A stretch of DNA of 64,000 bases. Source: Cyanomargarita calcarea GSE-NOS-MK-12-04C (lineage in GTDB: Bacteria > Cyanobacteriota > Cyanobacteriia > Cyanobacteriales > Nostocaceae). The notes beneath the pieces were generated by a model. That model ran no database searches and was not told the origin of the DNA. It saw only the letters and a list, made by a program, of their open reading frames with translations. Positions 1-8,738 of this stretch are shown here, one piece after another; position 1 is the first letter of the stretch; the number at the start of each line of letters is the position of its first letter. Location: the NCBI GenBank assembly GCA_019359595.1, contig JAHHGZ010000020.1, positions 62,001 to 126,000 of the forward strand. Reading direction: 5' to 3'. A program made the translations under genes and the position numbers.

Positions 1-505
1 ACAGCTATTATTTCTACATAAAAAACTACAGTTGTTAGCTAATCAAAGGATAGCGTTTCGACTATTCTTGAGACTTATAACTGTCGGTAATGTTTCTGAT
101 AGATTATCATAAAAATGCTCTACGGTTACTCACCCAAAGTTATAGACGCTACCAAGTAAACTCCTGGAAAAGCAGTAGATTCAAGCAATTTAATCTTTTT
201 GGGGTGAAAAAAAATCACCAAATCTTTACAAGTATTACCGTGGTTTTACATCTACTTAATCTTAGAGTCGGGAGATAGGTAGTAATTTTACTCTGTGGAA
301 GCAAAAGACGCCGCTACACATAGTCGCTTTCAAAATTGCTGGTTGGCATCCATCGCCCTCAATATGTATTTGGTAATTTAATACTGGCGATTCAGGTACT
401 AAAAATAGAAAACAGTTTAAACTCACAAGTAAATGCACTTGGGTGAAACTACTCTTGCCCACGTCCAGTAATTACAACAGCTAACAGAAAATACAGAAAA
501 TATTT
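1..505. other. Gene-free left edge
   Basis: No convincing gene is seen. The short open frames here have no recognisable family and no clear ribosome binding site. The stretch holds the upstream region of the hydrolase gene that starts at 506, and it may also hold the end of a gene lying outside the window. Confidence 0.5.
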
Positions 506-1402
506 ATGTTTCAACCACTGGGATTTGATCAACACTCCGTGATTACCTCACTAGGTACGACAATTTATTATACAGCCAATCAGTTACCTTGGCAGGATGA
601 AACGAGTATTAGTACAGAAAAAGAAACTTTGGTGTTTCTGCACGGCTTTGGCGGCGGTTCTTCTGCTTATGAGTGGTCAAAAGTTTATCCAGCATTTGCC
701 AGTGAATATCGCATTCTGGCACCGGACTTAATCGGCTGGGGTAGATCGGAGCATCCCGCACGCAACTACCAGATTGACGATTATCTCACGACAATTCGGG
801 AATTTTTGGTTTCTACTTGCACGAATAGTGTGACAGTTATTGCTTCTTCCTTGACTGCTGCATTTACAATCCGGCTGGCGGTGGCTTATCCAGAATTGTT
901 CAAGTCTTTAATTCTCACGACACCTGCCGGACTTTCTGATTTTGGCGAAGACTACTCAAAAAGCTTGTTTGCCCAAATAGTCAGCGTTCCCGTCGTTGAC
1001 CGTTTGCTATATAGTACGGGGATTGCTACCAGTGGCGGTATTCGCAATTTTTTAGAGCAACGTCAATTTGCTCAAAAAAATCGAGTGTATGAAGAAATTG
1101 TCGAGGCCTACTTAGAATCGGCACTACAGCCCAATGCTGAATATGCGGCGTTATCTTTTGTACGCGGTGACTTGTGCTTTGATCTATCGCTTTATATTCC
1201 ACAGTTGACTACCCCCACCGCGATTATTTGGGGACAAAAATCTCAATTCACCAGACCAGAAATTGGTCGGCGCTTTGCTCAAATGAATCCACAAGCAATC
1301 AAATTTTTTCAACAGTTAGAAGACACTGGATTAACTCCCCAATTGGAATTACCTGCAGTCACAATTGGTTTAATTCGACGATTTTTAACTTTGCTTAATT
1401 AG
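506..1402 (+). CDS. Alpha/beta-fold hydrolase, degenerate catalytic triad
   Basis: This 298-residue protein has the alpha/beta hydrolase layout: an oxyanion-hole HGFGGG at residues 45-50, GWGRS near 77, a nucleophile elbow A-S-S-L-T with Ser115 as the likely nucleophile, and a late IWGQKSQ strand near 241 that normally precedes the acid. The elbow departs from the usual G-x-S-x-G. At the position of the catalytic histidine (family pattern GH-x-PQLE-x-P) the sequence reads DTGLTPQLELP, so the histidine appears replaced. No signal peptide is seen. It could be a diverged esterase/lipase or a non-catalytic member. It stands alone on the plus strand. The fold call is solid and the substrate unknown. 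Confidence 0.85.
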   Translation: MFQPLGFDQHSVITSLGTTIYYTANQLPWQDETSISTEKETLVFLHGFGGGSSAYEWSKVYPAFASEYRILAPDLIGWGRSEHPARNYQIDDYLTTIREFLVSTCTNSVTVIASSLTAAFTIRLAVAYPELFKSLILTTPAGLSDFGEDYSKSLFAQIVSVPVVDRLLYSTGIATSGGIRNFLEQRQFAQKNRVYEEIVEAYLESALQPNAEYAALSFVRGDLCFDLSLYIPQLTTPTAIIWGQKSQFTRPEIGRRFAQMNPQAIKFFQQLEDTGLTPQLELPAVTIGLIRRFLTLLN

Positions 1403-1412
1403 TTGATTGTTA

Positions 1413-1533
1413 CAAGCCCCCTAAATCCACGCCACATGCTACAAGTCGGCAGACCCAAGAAACGCAGTGGCTCCCCAATTATGTTCAACTTTGAATTTTC
1501 TTCTCCCCCCAGAATTGGGGGGCAGGGGGGCTT
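1413..1533. repeat. Intergenic C/G-run repeat (ccccctaaat / ccagaattgggggg type)
   Basis: A stretch framed by agccccctaaat and ccccccagaattgggggg...ggggggct, which can fold back on itself. A related copy lies at 19946-20016. It is a dispersed intergenic repeat, directly after the hydrolase gene, with no coding potential. Confidence 0.6.
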
Positions 1534-1568
1534 CATCCAGGCACCGTCAACAACGAGCAATCTTATAC

Positions 1569-1877
1569 TTACTTTTTATAGCGAGAATTTGTAACCACTA
1601 GCTCAAACTCCCATCCTGGAAGCTTTTCTACTGATTCACTAATCCGGCGGATATCCTGAGAACCATTCAAACTTAGAGTTTCTCGTGTCCGAACTTCAGC
1701 AGCAACAACCTGATTACCATTCACAGCGATCAAGCCAAGGGAACAGTTGGCAAGAGTCGGAGGTAATTTTTCTGGAGATGGATAAACCGTTACAGAATAT
1801 CCTTTGTCACGGTACTCTCTGGCAAGCTTTAACAGCCGTCGATGTTCTAGCGGAGTTTGATTTTCCTGATAGCTCAT
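1569..1877 (-). CDS. Small hypothetical protein, possible restriction-endonuclease-like fold
   Basis: A 102-residue protein starting at ATG 1877. It has a charged helical N-terminus (residues 8-30), then strands with SLGLIAVNGNQVVAAEVRTRE, where the E-V-R pattern after a hydrophobic strand recalls the core of PD-(D/E)xK-like folds, and a C-terminal GWEFELVV strand. It resembles small cyanobacterial proteins with a REase-like domain. No partner gene is adjacent: the RusA-like gene lies about 200 bp upstream on the same strand. Real gene likely; nuclease activity not shown. Confidence 0.6.
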   Translation of the reverse strand: MSYQENQTPLEHRRLLKLAREYRDKGYSVTVYPSPEKLPPTLANCSLGLIAVNGNQVVAAEVRTRETLSLNGSQDIRRISESVEKLPGWEFELVVTNSRYKK

Positions 1878-2083
1878 AGAAGTAACTGAGGAACTCTAGC
1901 CTGAAGTATTATTTGATACGGTTATTATAGAACAACCCCAGTCAGAGTAAAACACATAACGATACCATTTTGCATAATCTTTACAACAACATTTTCAAGA
2001 GATATATCTATCTTGAGAGTGATGAATCGAGAATCACAGACAGATAGTTTCAAGATGAATTCGATACAAAATTAGTAAATATT

Positions 2084-2503
2084 TCAGTCCAAATCTCCGG
2101 GATCTGGTGCAGGCTCAATTCTAATGTGTAAAAATTCTTGACCTTTGGAAAATCCTTCTGCTAAAGCAGGGGAAATTCCCTTAACTCTAAACGAGCCATT
2201 TAGATTGCGCCGACGGCTGATGAAATCAGTAATTTGATAATCGTCAACGTAAATCAAACCATTCAAAGCGTCTCTAACAGGCTTGACTATATTGTCACTA
2301 TCGGGAACTGCAGACTCATCGCCCCCTACGATATCGTAGTAGTGGGTAATTACAACTTGTATTGCCTCTCCCAGTGGAACATTTCCTTTCCAGTAAGACT
2401 CAGCAACGCTACGAACTTGGTCTTTCCAGGCTTGCACGCGCTTGCGTTCTTTAGCTTGATGAGAAATTGGTTTGCCAATGACCACAAATTCAAAAGGTAG
2501 CAT
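2084..2503 (-). CDS. RusA-like endodeoxyribonuclease (Holliday junction resolvase family)
   Basis: A 139-residue protein from ATG 2503; a longer frame to a TTG at 2536 adds 11 residues that do not look conserved. It begins FEFVVIGKPISHQAK, the usual first strand of RusA, and contains the acidic block VPDSDNIVKPVRDALNG, where RusA proteins place the metal-binding aspartates, then IYVDDYQI with a further Asp pair. RusA-type enzymes cut Holliday junctions and are often prophage-derived, but no phage genes flank it here. It has an acidic tail (PAPDPGDLD). Confidence 0.8.
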   Translation of the reverse strand: MLPFEFVVIGKPISHQAKERKRVQAWKDQVRSVAESYWKGNVPLGEAIQVVITHYYDIVGGDESAVPDSDNIVKPVRDALNGLIYVDDYQITDFISRRRNLNGSFRVKGISPALAEGFSKGQEFLHIRIEPAPDPGDLD

Positions 2504-3033
2504 TCGGAAAGTCTCACTTATTAGGTTAACTATCAATCAGCTAACATTGGTAATAAAATTGATATTTACCAAAAAATAAAGCTTATCAGCCACCCTAATT
2601 GCCTGTTTTGTACTAAAATAATGACGATCGGTGTTAGAAGTGCTATTTTTCGCGTTCGCGTAGCGGCTGCTACTATGCTTTATCGCCCTGTTTTGAGCAT
2701 CTCTATTTGCCTAACAAAAAATCAAAAGTATTACTTAGCACATTTATTTTAGCGGTTACACTTACACGTTAACATATTTAAAAAGAAAACATCAACAGCG
2801 CTAAGTAGCTCAACTAAAAAAGCACAAACAAGCTGAAAATTTGGATTAATTGTTTGGAATTATTAAGTATATCGACTCAAAGAAAAAAAATCATAAAATC
2901 AGGCGATTTAATAAATAATTTGCTTTAATCTTTTCATAAACTAGTGTTTATCTAGATTTAGTCAAAAAATAACCCCGAATGATCTATACAATTCGGGGGC
3001 TTAGTTTTAAATATAAACTTTTAAGACGATTCT
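2504..3033. other. Intergenic region with a dispersed GC repeat and a terminator
   Basis: About 530 bp without a convincing gene. It contains a short GC-rich repeat motif (cgcgttcgcgtagcggc, around 2649) of a kind scattered in cyanobacterial genomes, AT-rich DNA, and the terminator hairpin of the DUF4330 gene at its right end. Confidence 0.5.
2963..2999 (-). terminator. Rho-independent terminator of the DUF4330 gene
   Basis: Inverted repeat CCCCGAAT (2973-2980) / ATTCGGGG (2991-2998) with a 10-nt loop. Read on the minus strand it is followed by a run of T (ttatttttt), 35 bp past the stop of the gene at 3034. Confidence 0.75.
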
Positions 3034-3579
3034 TTACTCTTTAATCCGCACGTCAATAACTGTCGCATTGAAGTTGTAATTAAACCCATCTAATTCAATT
3101 GGCACGCCAATTTTAAGTTTGCTCGGACCAATTACAGGTCCATTATCAGTAATTTTGGCTTGACCAACCAAAGTCAAGAGCATATCTGTACTAAAGCTAT
3201 TTGCTCTGGTATCTGGTAATTCTTTAATAGAACCATCAGGTTGGGGAGCCATGATAGTTCTAGGTAGTGCTTTTACGGATTTAATCGCAATCGCACCGTG
3301 GGGTTGATTGCGGATAATAATATTAGTTTTGCCGCCTTCTTTTAAACCGCCTTTATTTGCACCTACACTAAATAATTGCTCGGGATCGCGGACGTTCAAA
3401 CCCCTAACAACTAAGTCTACCTCAACAGATTTCATCGAAGAGCCAACTTGGGCAACAGAACCGGAACCACCAGGAAAGACAAAAATGCCAAGTATAACTA
3501 GCAAAATTACCAGTGCGGCACCGATATCGAGAACGTTAAACTTACCAAACAAGCGACCTTTGGAATCTAAAATAGCCAT
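3034..3579 (-). CDS. DUF4330 family protein, single N-terminal membrane segment
   Basis: A 181-residue protein starting MAILDSKGRLFGKFNVLD, the characteristic opening of the cyanobacterial DUF4330 family, followed by one strongly hydrophobic segment (about residues 17-35). The remainder, beta-rich, is probably outside the cytoplasm and ends with a conserved-looking VIDVRIKE. Function unknown. It is monocistronic, with a clear terminator 35 bp downstream. Confidence 0.85.
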   Translation of the reverse strand: MAILDSKGRLFGKFNVLDIGAALVILLVILGIFVFPGGSGSVAQVGSSMKSVEVDLVVRGLNVRDPEQLFSVGANKGGLKEGGKTNIIIRNQPHGAIAIKSVKALPRTIMAPQPDGSIKELPDTRANSFSTDMLLTLVGQAKITDNGPVIGPSKLKIGVPIELDGFNYNFNATVIDVRIKE

Positions 3580-3918
3580 AAGAAGTTTTCAATAGATACA
3601 GAGTAATAGGAAGTCTCAAGCCTCTTTCAGGTAAAAGGTAGTATCCTTATCCTTATGTTTGGGCGGCAGGGGTTGCAATCATGCGACATTTTACCACAAG
3701 TTTGTTTTTTGTTGCTTACTCAGTCAAGGTGTAGTGATGCCTGCTTTGAGCGAAGCGATCGCACTTTCTCCAATATGGATTTGTATAGGCGATACAGCGC
3801 TGTATCCGCATAAATACGTATAGTTTTGAATGTAGCGTATTGAGTAAACACATGCAACTTAGAAAGCTCAAAATCAGTCACATAATGTAACGTTCTGCCA
3901 ACACACCCAATAGACCGG
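3580..3918. other. Divergent intergenic region
   Basis: Carries the upstream regions of the DUF4330 gene (minus) and the M48 protease gene (plus). One GCGATCGC octamer occurs near 3754. A short minus-strand open frame has no features of a real gene. Confidence 0.45.
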
Positions 3919-4782
3919 ATGATTATGAAATTAAAAGGCTTATTTGTCAAATACCTTTTCTACCAACATCGCTGGATTTATCCGTTGATTTCGGTAGTTG
4001 TCGCTCTGAGTCTTTGCCTTTTGACACCCTTACCATCTCGCGCTTTAGACTGGTTCGATTTAATTAGGGGGGGAGTTCAGGTACTTCAACTTTCTAATGT
4101 ATCTGAACGTCAAGAAGTCGATCTTGGCAAGCAGATTAACGAACAATTAGTAAGTGGTGAAGTTCGCCTTTATCGCGATAATGAGATAAATGGCTATGTC
4201 CAACAAATTGCCAGACGTTTAGCACCATTAACCGATCGCCCTGAAATTCCCTATACCGTCCAGGTTGTTGACGATGCTAGCATTAACGCTTTTGCAACTG
4301 CTGGTGGTTTTGTATATATTCACACTGGTTTAATTAGACTTGCAGATAATGAAGCTGAATTAGCGAGTGTAATTGGTCACGAAATGGGTCACATTAGTGG
4401 AAAGCACCTAGTCAAACAGATGCGTCAAAGAGCGATCGCCAGCGGTTTAGCATCAGCGACTGGTTTAGATCGGAATACAGCTGTCGCAATCGGTGTAGAC
4501 TTGGCTATACAGCGTCCACGCAGCCGTCAAGATGAATTTGATGCCGATAAAAGAGGATTGAGAACTTTATCGCGGGCTGGTTATGCCCAGTCTGGGATGG
4601 TTTCTTTTATGCAAAAGCTACTAAAAGCCCGTTCTACTCCATCATTTTTGAGTACCCACCCAGCAACAGGCGATCGCATTAAAGCCCTGAACAGTGCGAT
4701 TAATGCCCAACCTAGCAATAGCAATCAAGGCTTGGATAATGCTGCTTATAAAGCCAGAATTCGGTCTTTGGGAAGGGCTTGA
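3919..4782 (+). CDS. M48-family zinc metalloprotease, exported
   Basis: A 287-residue protein with a signal peptide or anchor (basic start, hydrophobic residues 21-38, then PSRALDW). The HExxH zinc motif is HEMGH (His154, Glu155, His158) in VIGHEMGHISGKH, and the third ligand is the Glu of DEFDAD (residues 205-210). The C-terminal FLSTHPATGDRI is typical of the BepA/LoiP/YcaL group of small M48 proteases that act on envelope proteins. A second in-frame ATG at 3925 is an alternative start. It stands alone; the phosphatase gene converges from the right. Confidence 0.92.
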   Translation: MIMKLKGLFVKYLFYQHRWIYPLISVVVALSLCLLTPLPSRALDWFDLIRGGVQVLQLSNVSERQEVDLGKQINEQLVSGEVRLYRDNEINGYVQQIARRLAPLTDRPEIPYTVQVVDDASINAFATAGGFVYIHTGLIRLADNEAELASVIGHEMGHISGKHLVKQMRQRAIASGLASATGLDRNTAVAIGVDLAIQRPRSRQDEFDADKRGLRTLSRAGYAQSGMVSFMQKLLKARSTPSFLSTHPATGDRIKALNSAINAQPSNSNQGLDNAAYKARIRSLGRA

Positions 4783-4784
4783 TG

Positions 4785-4883
4785 TTGGTTGTTAGTTGTT
4801 AGTTGTTGGTTGTTGGTTGTTGGTTGTTAACCACTATCAACTAACCACTAACCACTAACCACTATCAACTAACCACTAAACAA
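4785..4883. repeat. Short tandem heptamer-like repeat tract
   Basis: Roughly fourteen units of gttggtt / gttagtt turning into aaccacta / aactaacc on the same strand, so the two halves can base-pair. It fills almost the whole gap between two convergent genes and may act as a bidirectional terminator. Confidence 0.75.
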
Positions 4884-4887
4884 AATA

Positions 4888-5640
4888 CTAATTCCGCTGA
4901 CCGATTCTCACTTTAGCTGGATCTACCTTGTTCACCGCTTCTTCTAAAGGTAAAGTGCGGACGCTGTGTTTAAAGACATTGACTTGATAAACTTGATGAT
5001 TTGTGATATCCAATCCCGTCAACCAGCCACTGCGGGGATGATATGCACCAGTATCAATATTGAGCCAACCCGCTCCTTGCGCGAGTTTACCAGGAGCTAC
5101 TCCAGGTAGAGTGAAGGTGATAGTGTGACCGGTAATAATTAGCTTGTCGGGAAAGTACGGCTTTTCCATACTATGAAATTCATCACGCACCCAGCAAAGC
5201 TGCTCGGTAGTTTGTTCTGCTAAAGGTATTGAAGGGTCAACACCTGCATGAACTAGCCAAATATCTCCCAAGTCCAGATATAGGGGCAAGCTTTGCATCC
5301 AATCGAGATGCTCTTGGGGAATTGTCCCTTTTTGGTAACTGGCTACTGTTGCTTGTCCTCCACTATACAGCCATGCCTGCACCGTTGGTTTAGATAAGTC
5401 TCCACTACCAATAATTTTTAATAACATTTGTTCGTGATTCCCCAGCAGACAATGGTAGCGACTTTCTTTGACAAAATTCACTACTTGTGAGCTTTTGGGA
5501 CCCCGATCGATTAGGTCCCCCAAGAAATAGACTTCATCGTCTGCGTCCGGGGCGATCGCTTCTAACAATGTCATTAAACCATCATAGTGACCATGCACAT
5601 CTCCAATTACAATTCGGCGGCTTTTGGCAGTTTGGCTCAT
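4888..5640 (-). CDS. Calcineurin-like metallophosphoesterase (serine/threonine phosphatase type)
   Basis: A 250-residue protein from ATG 5640; the frame continues to a TTG at 5655, but the ATG fits the conserved start better. All the family blocks are present: GDVHGHYDG, GDLIDRGPKS, GNHEQ, then HAGVDPS and GHTITF, with metal ligands Asp and His in the first, second and third blocks and His in the last two. It resembles the PPP-type bacterial protein phosphatases (PrpA/PrpB, ApaH-like). The substrate cannot be told from sequence. It converges with the M48 gene across a repeat tract. Confidence 0.9.
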   Translation of the reverse strand: MSQTAKSRRIVIGDVHGHYDGLMTLLEAIAPDADDEVYFLGDLIDRGPKSSQVVNFVKESRYHCLLGNHEQMLLKIIGSGDLSKPTVQAWLYSGGQATVASYQKGTIPQEHLDWMQSLPLYLDLGDIWLVHAGVDPSIPLAEQTTEQLCWVRDEFHSMEKPYFPDKLIITGHTITFTLPGVAPGKLAQGAGWLNIDTGAYHPRSGWLTGLDITNHQVYQVNVFKHSVRTLPLEEAVNKVDPAKVRIGQRN

Positions 5641-5883
5641 TGGTTTTAGCTTCAATCACTTTGCTGGTGGAGTCTTGCTACAGTCTAAACTGGGAGCATT
5701 TGTTAAATAAAGGTAAATAAGGCTATAAAGGTATTATTTTAATTTAATTGTTATATAAAGTATGTGTTGCAGCCAACGGAGAACTACCACATATCACTCA
5801 CTCTGTCCAAGATGTGAAACTAAGCGGGTTTTGGGTAGTATGATACAGTACTGTGCCTACATTAAATTTTTTGGAGTTGGATC

Positions 5884-6159
5884 GTGTCTGAACAATTTTC
5901 ACCGGAAATCAGTTCGCGCATCTGCAAGCATATGAACGAAGATCATGCTGAGGCTGTTGTTCTTTATGCTAAAGCTTTTGGTGGTGTCGCGGATGCAAGC
6001 AAAGCGCAGATGCTATCTATTGATGCTCAAGGTATGGATTTAACAGCGCAAGTAAATAATGAAACTGTACCTGTCCGGGTTGAGTTTGACCATGTTTTAG
6101 CTGATGCAGAAGATGCACATCATACTTTAATTGCAATGCTTAAACAGACACGAGTTTAA
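5884..6159 (+). CDS. DUF2470 domain protein (HugZ/Tab-like small protein)
   Basis: A 91-residue single-domain protein with a GTG start; an upstream ttggagttgg could serve as a weak ribosome binding site. It shows the hallmarks of DUF2470: ISSRICKHMNEDHAEAVVLYAKAFGG, then a strand with DAQGMDLTAQVN and a C-terminal helix after DAEDAHHTLI. The same domain is found at the C-terminus of HugZ-type haem-degrading proteins and in plant plastid proteins. As a stand-alone form its role is unknown. The downstream Tab2 gene is convergent. Confidence 0.9.
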   Translation: MSEQFSPEISSRICKHMNEDHAEAVVLYAKAFGGVADASKAQMLSIDAQGMDLTAQVNNETVPVRVEFDHVLADAEDAHHTLIAMLKQTRV

Positions 6160-6177
6160 AGTTGGGCTTAATTTAAG

Positions 6178-6954
6178 TCAATCCACCTCTTGTAACAACC
6201 AAAAACCGCTGTAGGTCATCCCCGAATCATCAGGCTGCACTAATAAAAAATGCAGCCCTTGACTTTGCTGCTTCCGTTGTTGATAATTTTGGGCTGCGGT
6301 GGTCACTTCTTTATCCTCGAAAGTCACAACAACCCAGCGATCGCTCAAACCGGCTTCTAACACCAATCCATCTGGCGCACCGGCAATATAACTTAACGAT
6401 ACAGGCGAAACATCCTGCAACCAACGAGCCAAACGCATCGATTGCCGTCCTCCATAAATTACCACGCCGGGGATGGGTGTAGTAGAAGCTAAACCAAGAT
6501 TAATCGGTTTGAGAAAATCTGGTACTTGTAAAATTGGAATCGGGCGATCGCTAAAAATTTCTTCTACATCACCCGCAGGTAAGGTACCAAAACGCCACTC
6601 ATCACCCCAAAGATTTTCTGGTAAAGGCATTGGGGGTGGTTTGTCTAAAGTGGCTGGATATTGCTTTTCCTGCAACCACTCTTTCAAAGCAGAAGTGCGA
6701 CGTGTTGCTTCAACTTTAATCCCCAAATTACGTCCAGCAGCTTCAACTATACTCAGAGACTGGGGACGAAATACCTGGATAATATCTGGTAAGTTCCCTA
6801 TTTGTTGTATTTGAGTTGCGACCCAACTTGAATTTGCCTGGGACTGAGGAATTGTTGCTTCATAGATAAAACTCCGAGTTGCATCAGTTATCAAGAGATA
6901 CCAGACTGCATTTTCGTTTGGATGACGGTAAAAATCGAGTTGCCAAATACGCAT
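6178..6954 (-). CDS. Tab2/Atab2 family RNA-binding protein
   Basis: A 258-residue protein beginning IWQLDFYRHP, with the Tab2 family signature blocks: NIIQVFRPQ-like DIIQVFRPQSLSIVEAAGRNLGI, LPENLWGDEWRFGTLPAGD, and a C-terminal GMTYSGFWLLQE. The family member studied in algae and plants (Tab2/ATAB2) binds RNA and is needed for translation of the photosystem I gene psaB. A similar role in photosystem biogenesis is inferred here. Full length, monocistronic. Confidence 0.92.
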   Translation of the reverse strand: MRIWQLDFYRHPNENAVWYLLITDATRSFIYEATIPQSQANSSWVATQIQQIGNLPDIIQVFRPQSLSIVEAAGRNLGIKVEATRRTSALKEWLQEKQYPATLDKPPPMPLPENLWGDEWRFGTLPAGDVEEIFSDRPIPILQVPDFLKPINLGLASTTPIPGVVIYGGRQSMRLARWLQDVSPVSLSYIAGAPDGLVLEAGLSDRWVVVTFEDKEVTTAAQNYQQRKQQSQGLHFLLVQPDDSGMTYSGFWLLQEVD

Positions 6955-6993
6955 TTTTTTTGTTGGAAACTAATATCGATTCTGTATGAAATG

Positions 6994-7048
6994 CCCCCAC
7001 ACCCTAGAAGGGTGGGGCTATACAAACGAAGCCCACCTGCGTGGGCTA
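6994..7048. repeat. Palindromic intergenic repeat, copy 1
   Basis: Two hairpins in tandem: CACCCTAGAAGGGTGG, then AGCCCACCTGCGTGGGCT. Other copies lie at 9360-9413, 17612-17790 (double) and 53882-53979. It sits between the Tab2 gene and fghA. Confidence 0.75.
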
Positions 7049-7064
7049 TAAGTACAAAAATATT

Positions 7065-7916
7065 TTACCTACTCCCTACTCCTAATAAAATCGCATGATG
7101 GCGGATATGGTCTTCAATAAAACTAGAGATAAAGTAATAACTGTGGTCGTAGCCTTGTTGGTAACGTAAAGTTAGGGGTTGATTAATTTGGGTGCAAGTT
7201 TGCTCAAACAGTTCTGGCATTAATTGCTCGGCTAAATATTTATCAGCGGTACCTTGGTCAATTAAAATTTCAGTGTGAAACTTAACTTTTTTTACCGACT
7301 CAGTTGCATCATAATCACGCCAATTTTCTTTATTTTCGCCAAGGTATCCAGTGAAAACCTTTTGACCCCAAGGACATTGAGTTGGTGCAACAATAGGTGC
7401 AAATGCCGAGACTGACTGGTATAAATTTGGGTTTCGCATCGCACAGACAAGGGCACCATGTCCCCCCATCGAATGTCCGAAAATACCTTGTTTATTTGAT
7501 TGTACGGGGAAATTGGCGGTGATTATTGCGGGTAGCTCTTCAACGACATAACTGTACATTTGATAGTGAGATGCCCAAGGTTTTTCAGTCGCATCCACAT
7601 AAAAGCCAGCACCTGTACCAAAGTCCCAATCATCATCTTCACCAGAGATTCCGGTGTTGCGGGGGCTGGTATCTGGTGCAACTAGCATTAAACCATATTC
7701 GGCGGCATATTTTTGCGCTCCGGCCTTTGCCATGAAATTTTCTTCCGTGCAAGTTAAACCGGAGAGGAAATAAAGAATTGGGACGGTTTGGGATGTGGCT
7801 TGTGGTGGTTGGTAGATAGAAAAGCGCATTTCGCTTTTACAAGTTGAGGATGGATGCGAGTAAAAGCTGAGTTTACCACCGAAGGATTTAGTTTCTGATA
7901 TGAGGTTGAGGGACAT
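7065..7916 (-). CDS. fghA: S-formylglutathione hydrolase
   Basis: A 283-residue protein from ATG 7916 (MSLNLISETKSFGGKL). The open frame extends 34 codons upstream, but those residues are not family-like. It hydrolyses S-formylglutathione to formate and glutathione. The nucleophile elbow is GHSMGG, the oxyanion region FLSGLTCTEENF, and the C-terminal GYDHSYYF holds the catalytic histidine. The partner dehydrogenase is encoded 2.9 kb away on the same strand, separated by other genes, so the pair is near but not an obvious single operon. Confidence 0.95.
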   Translation of the reverse strand: MSLNLISETKSFGGKLSFYSHPSSTCKSEMRFSIYQPPQATSQTVPILYFLSGLTCTEENFMAKAGAQKYAAEYGLMLVAPDTSPRNTGISGEDDDWDFGTGAGFYVDATEKPWASHYQMYSYVVEELPAIITANFPVQSNKQGIFGHSMGGHGALVCAMRNPNLYQSVSAFAPIVAPTQCPWGQKVFTGYLGENKENWRDYDATESVKKVKFHTEILIDQGTADKYLAEQLMPELFEQTCTQINQPLTLRYQQGYDHSYYFISSFIEDHIRHHAILLGVGSR

Positions 7917-7994
7917 GAATAAGTTGGGAGGAGCGGAGTTGGGAGTTGGGAGTTGGGCTGTTAAGGTGTAAGCTATAAAATGGTCTTTTCTTCG

Positions 7995-8053
7995 CTTCTT
8001 CGTTACTTCGCGGTTCAAATATATCTTTTTTTTACCGCGAAGTAACGAAGAAG
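7995..8053. repeat. 20-bp perfect inverted repeat with 19-nt loop
   Basis: Arms CTTCTTCGTTACTTCGCGGT (7995-8014) and its exact complement (8034-8053), extendable with one bulge. It lies just upstream of fghA and looks like a small palindromic element, related to the cgaagtacgcgaag motif seen inside the MITE at 54822. Confidence 0.7.
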
Positions 8054-8136
8054 GCGAAGTTAAGAGTAAAGATTAGGTATTTTGCACTCTTGATTGAGTC
8101 ACCTTAACAGCCGTAGAGTTGGGAGTTAAAAGATTT

Positions 8137-8334
8137 TTAACATATTCTTAAACTTTCAGCTTGTTCAATATTTCTAAAAGCTGTAATTTCATGATATTTA
8201 GGGACTTCCAAAAAATTAATTGTCCCTTCTTGATAGACATACAAGCCTCGTCCGGTTGAGTTTATTTTGCCTGTCCGGTTCAGGGTTAGCGCATCTTTCA
8301 ACCCTATTGATAGAAGGATTATAGCAAAGGGCAA
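8137..8334 (-). CDS. Doubtful small hypothetical protein
   Basis: A 65-residue frame whose product has no family I recognise (GRGLYVYQEGTINFLEVPKYHE in the middle). Composition is not unlike a real protein, but no clear ribosome binding site is seen and the neighbours are repeats. It could be a gene remnant. Confidence 0.25.
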   Translation of the reverse strand: MPFAIILLSIGLKDALTLNRTGKINSTGRGLYVYQEGTINFLEVPKYHEITAFRNIEQAESLRIC

Positions 8335-8405
8335 GAGTTTGGGAGAACCACGGCCAACACAGAACCCATATACTGTTACGAAATGTCTAGTGTGAGGATC
8401 TCTGA

Positions 8406-8738
8406 TTGATTTTGTTGTTACGAGAACGTGCTACTCCCGAACAGCTTGAGCAAATGTTGGAACAGCACAAGTTCTACATTAAACTGGCAATTGATATCGA
8501 GCGTTGGGTAATAGTTGGAGGTGGTGATATGCACGCTGACTGTGAAGAAGTTTTATTGGATGATGGCAGTAGGCAAGAAAATATCTGGGCTGGCAGTTTT
8601 ATGCCTACAACGGGGAGAATTATCTATGAGTCAATGGTAAATCTTCGCCCTCGCCAAAACCGCTCAATGGAGATACTTGACTCTAATATTAAAGAAAGGA
8701 TGGCTCAAATCATTAAGGGGTTTTTCAATAACCTATGA
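8406..8738 (+). CDS. DUF5674 family protein
   Basis: A 110-residue protein with a TTG start (ILLLRERATPEQLEQML). Conserved-looking blocks are IKLAIDIERWVIVGGGDMHADCEEVLLDDGS and NIWAGSFMPTTGRIIYESMVNLRPRQ, which match the small bacterial DUF5674 family of unknown function. Its last bases overlap the next gene (ATGA), so the two are translationally coupled. The 40 bp around its start are repeated at 9505-9546, part of an eroded second copy of this two-gene unit. Confidence 0.75.
   Translation: MILLLRERATPEQLEQMLEQHKFYIKLAIDIERWVIVGGGDMHADCEEVLLDDGSRQENIWAGSFMPTTGRIIYESMVNLRPRQNRSMEILDSNIKERMAQIIKGFFNNL

Noticed and set aside
90-462. Two short open frames at the left edge
   Set aside because: Low-complexity products, no start signals, opposite strands overlapping.
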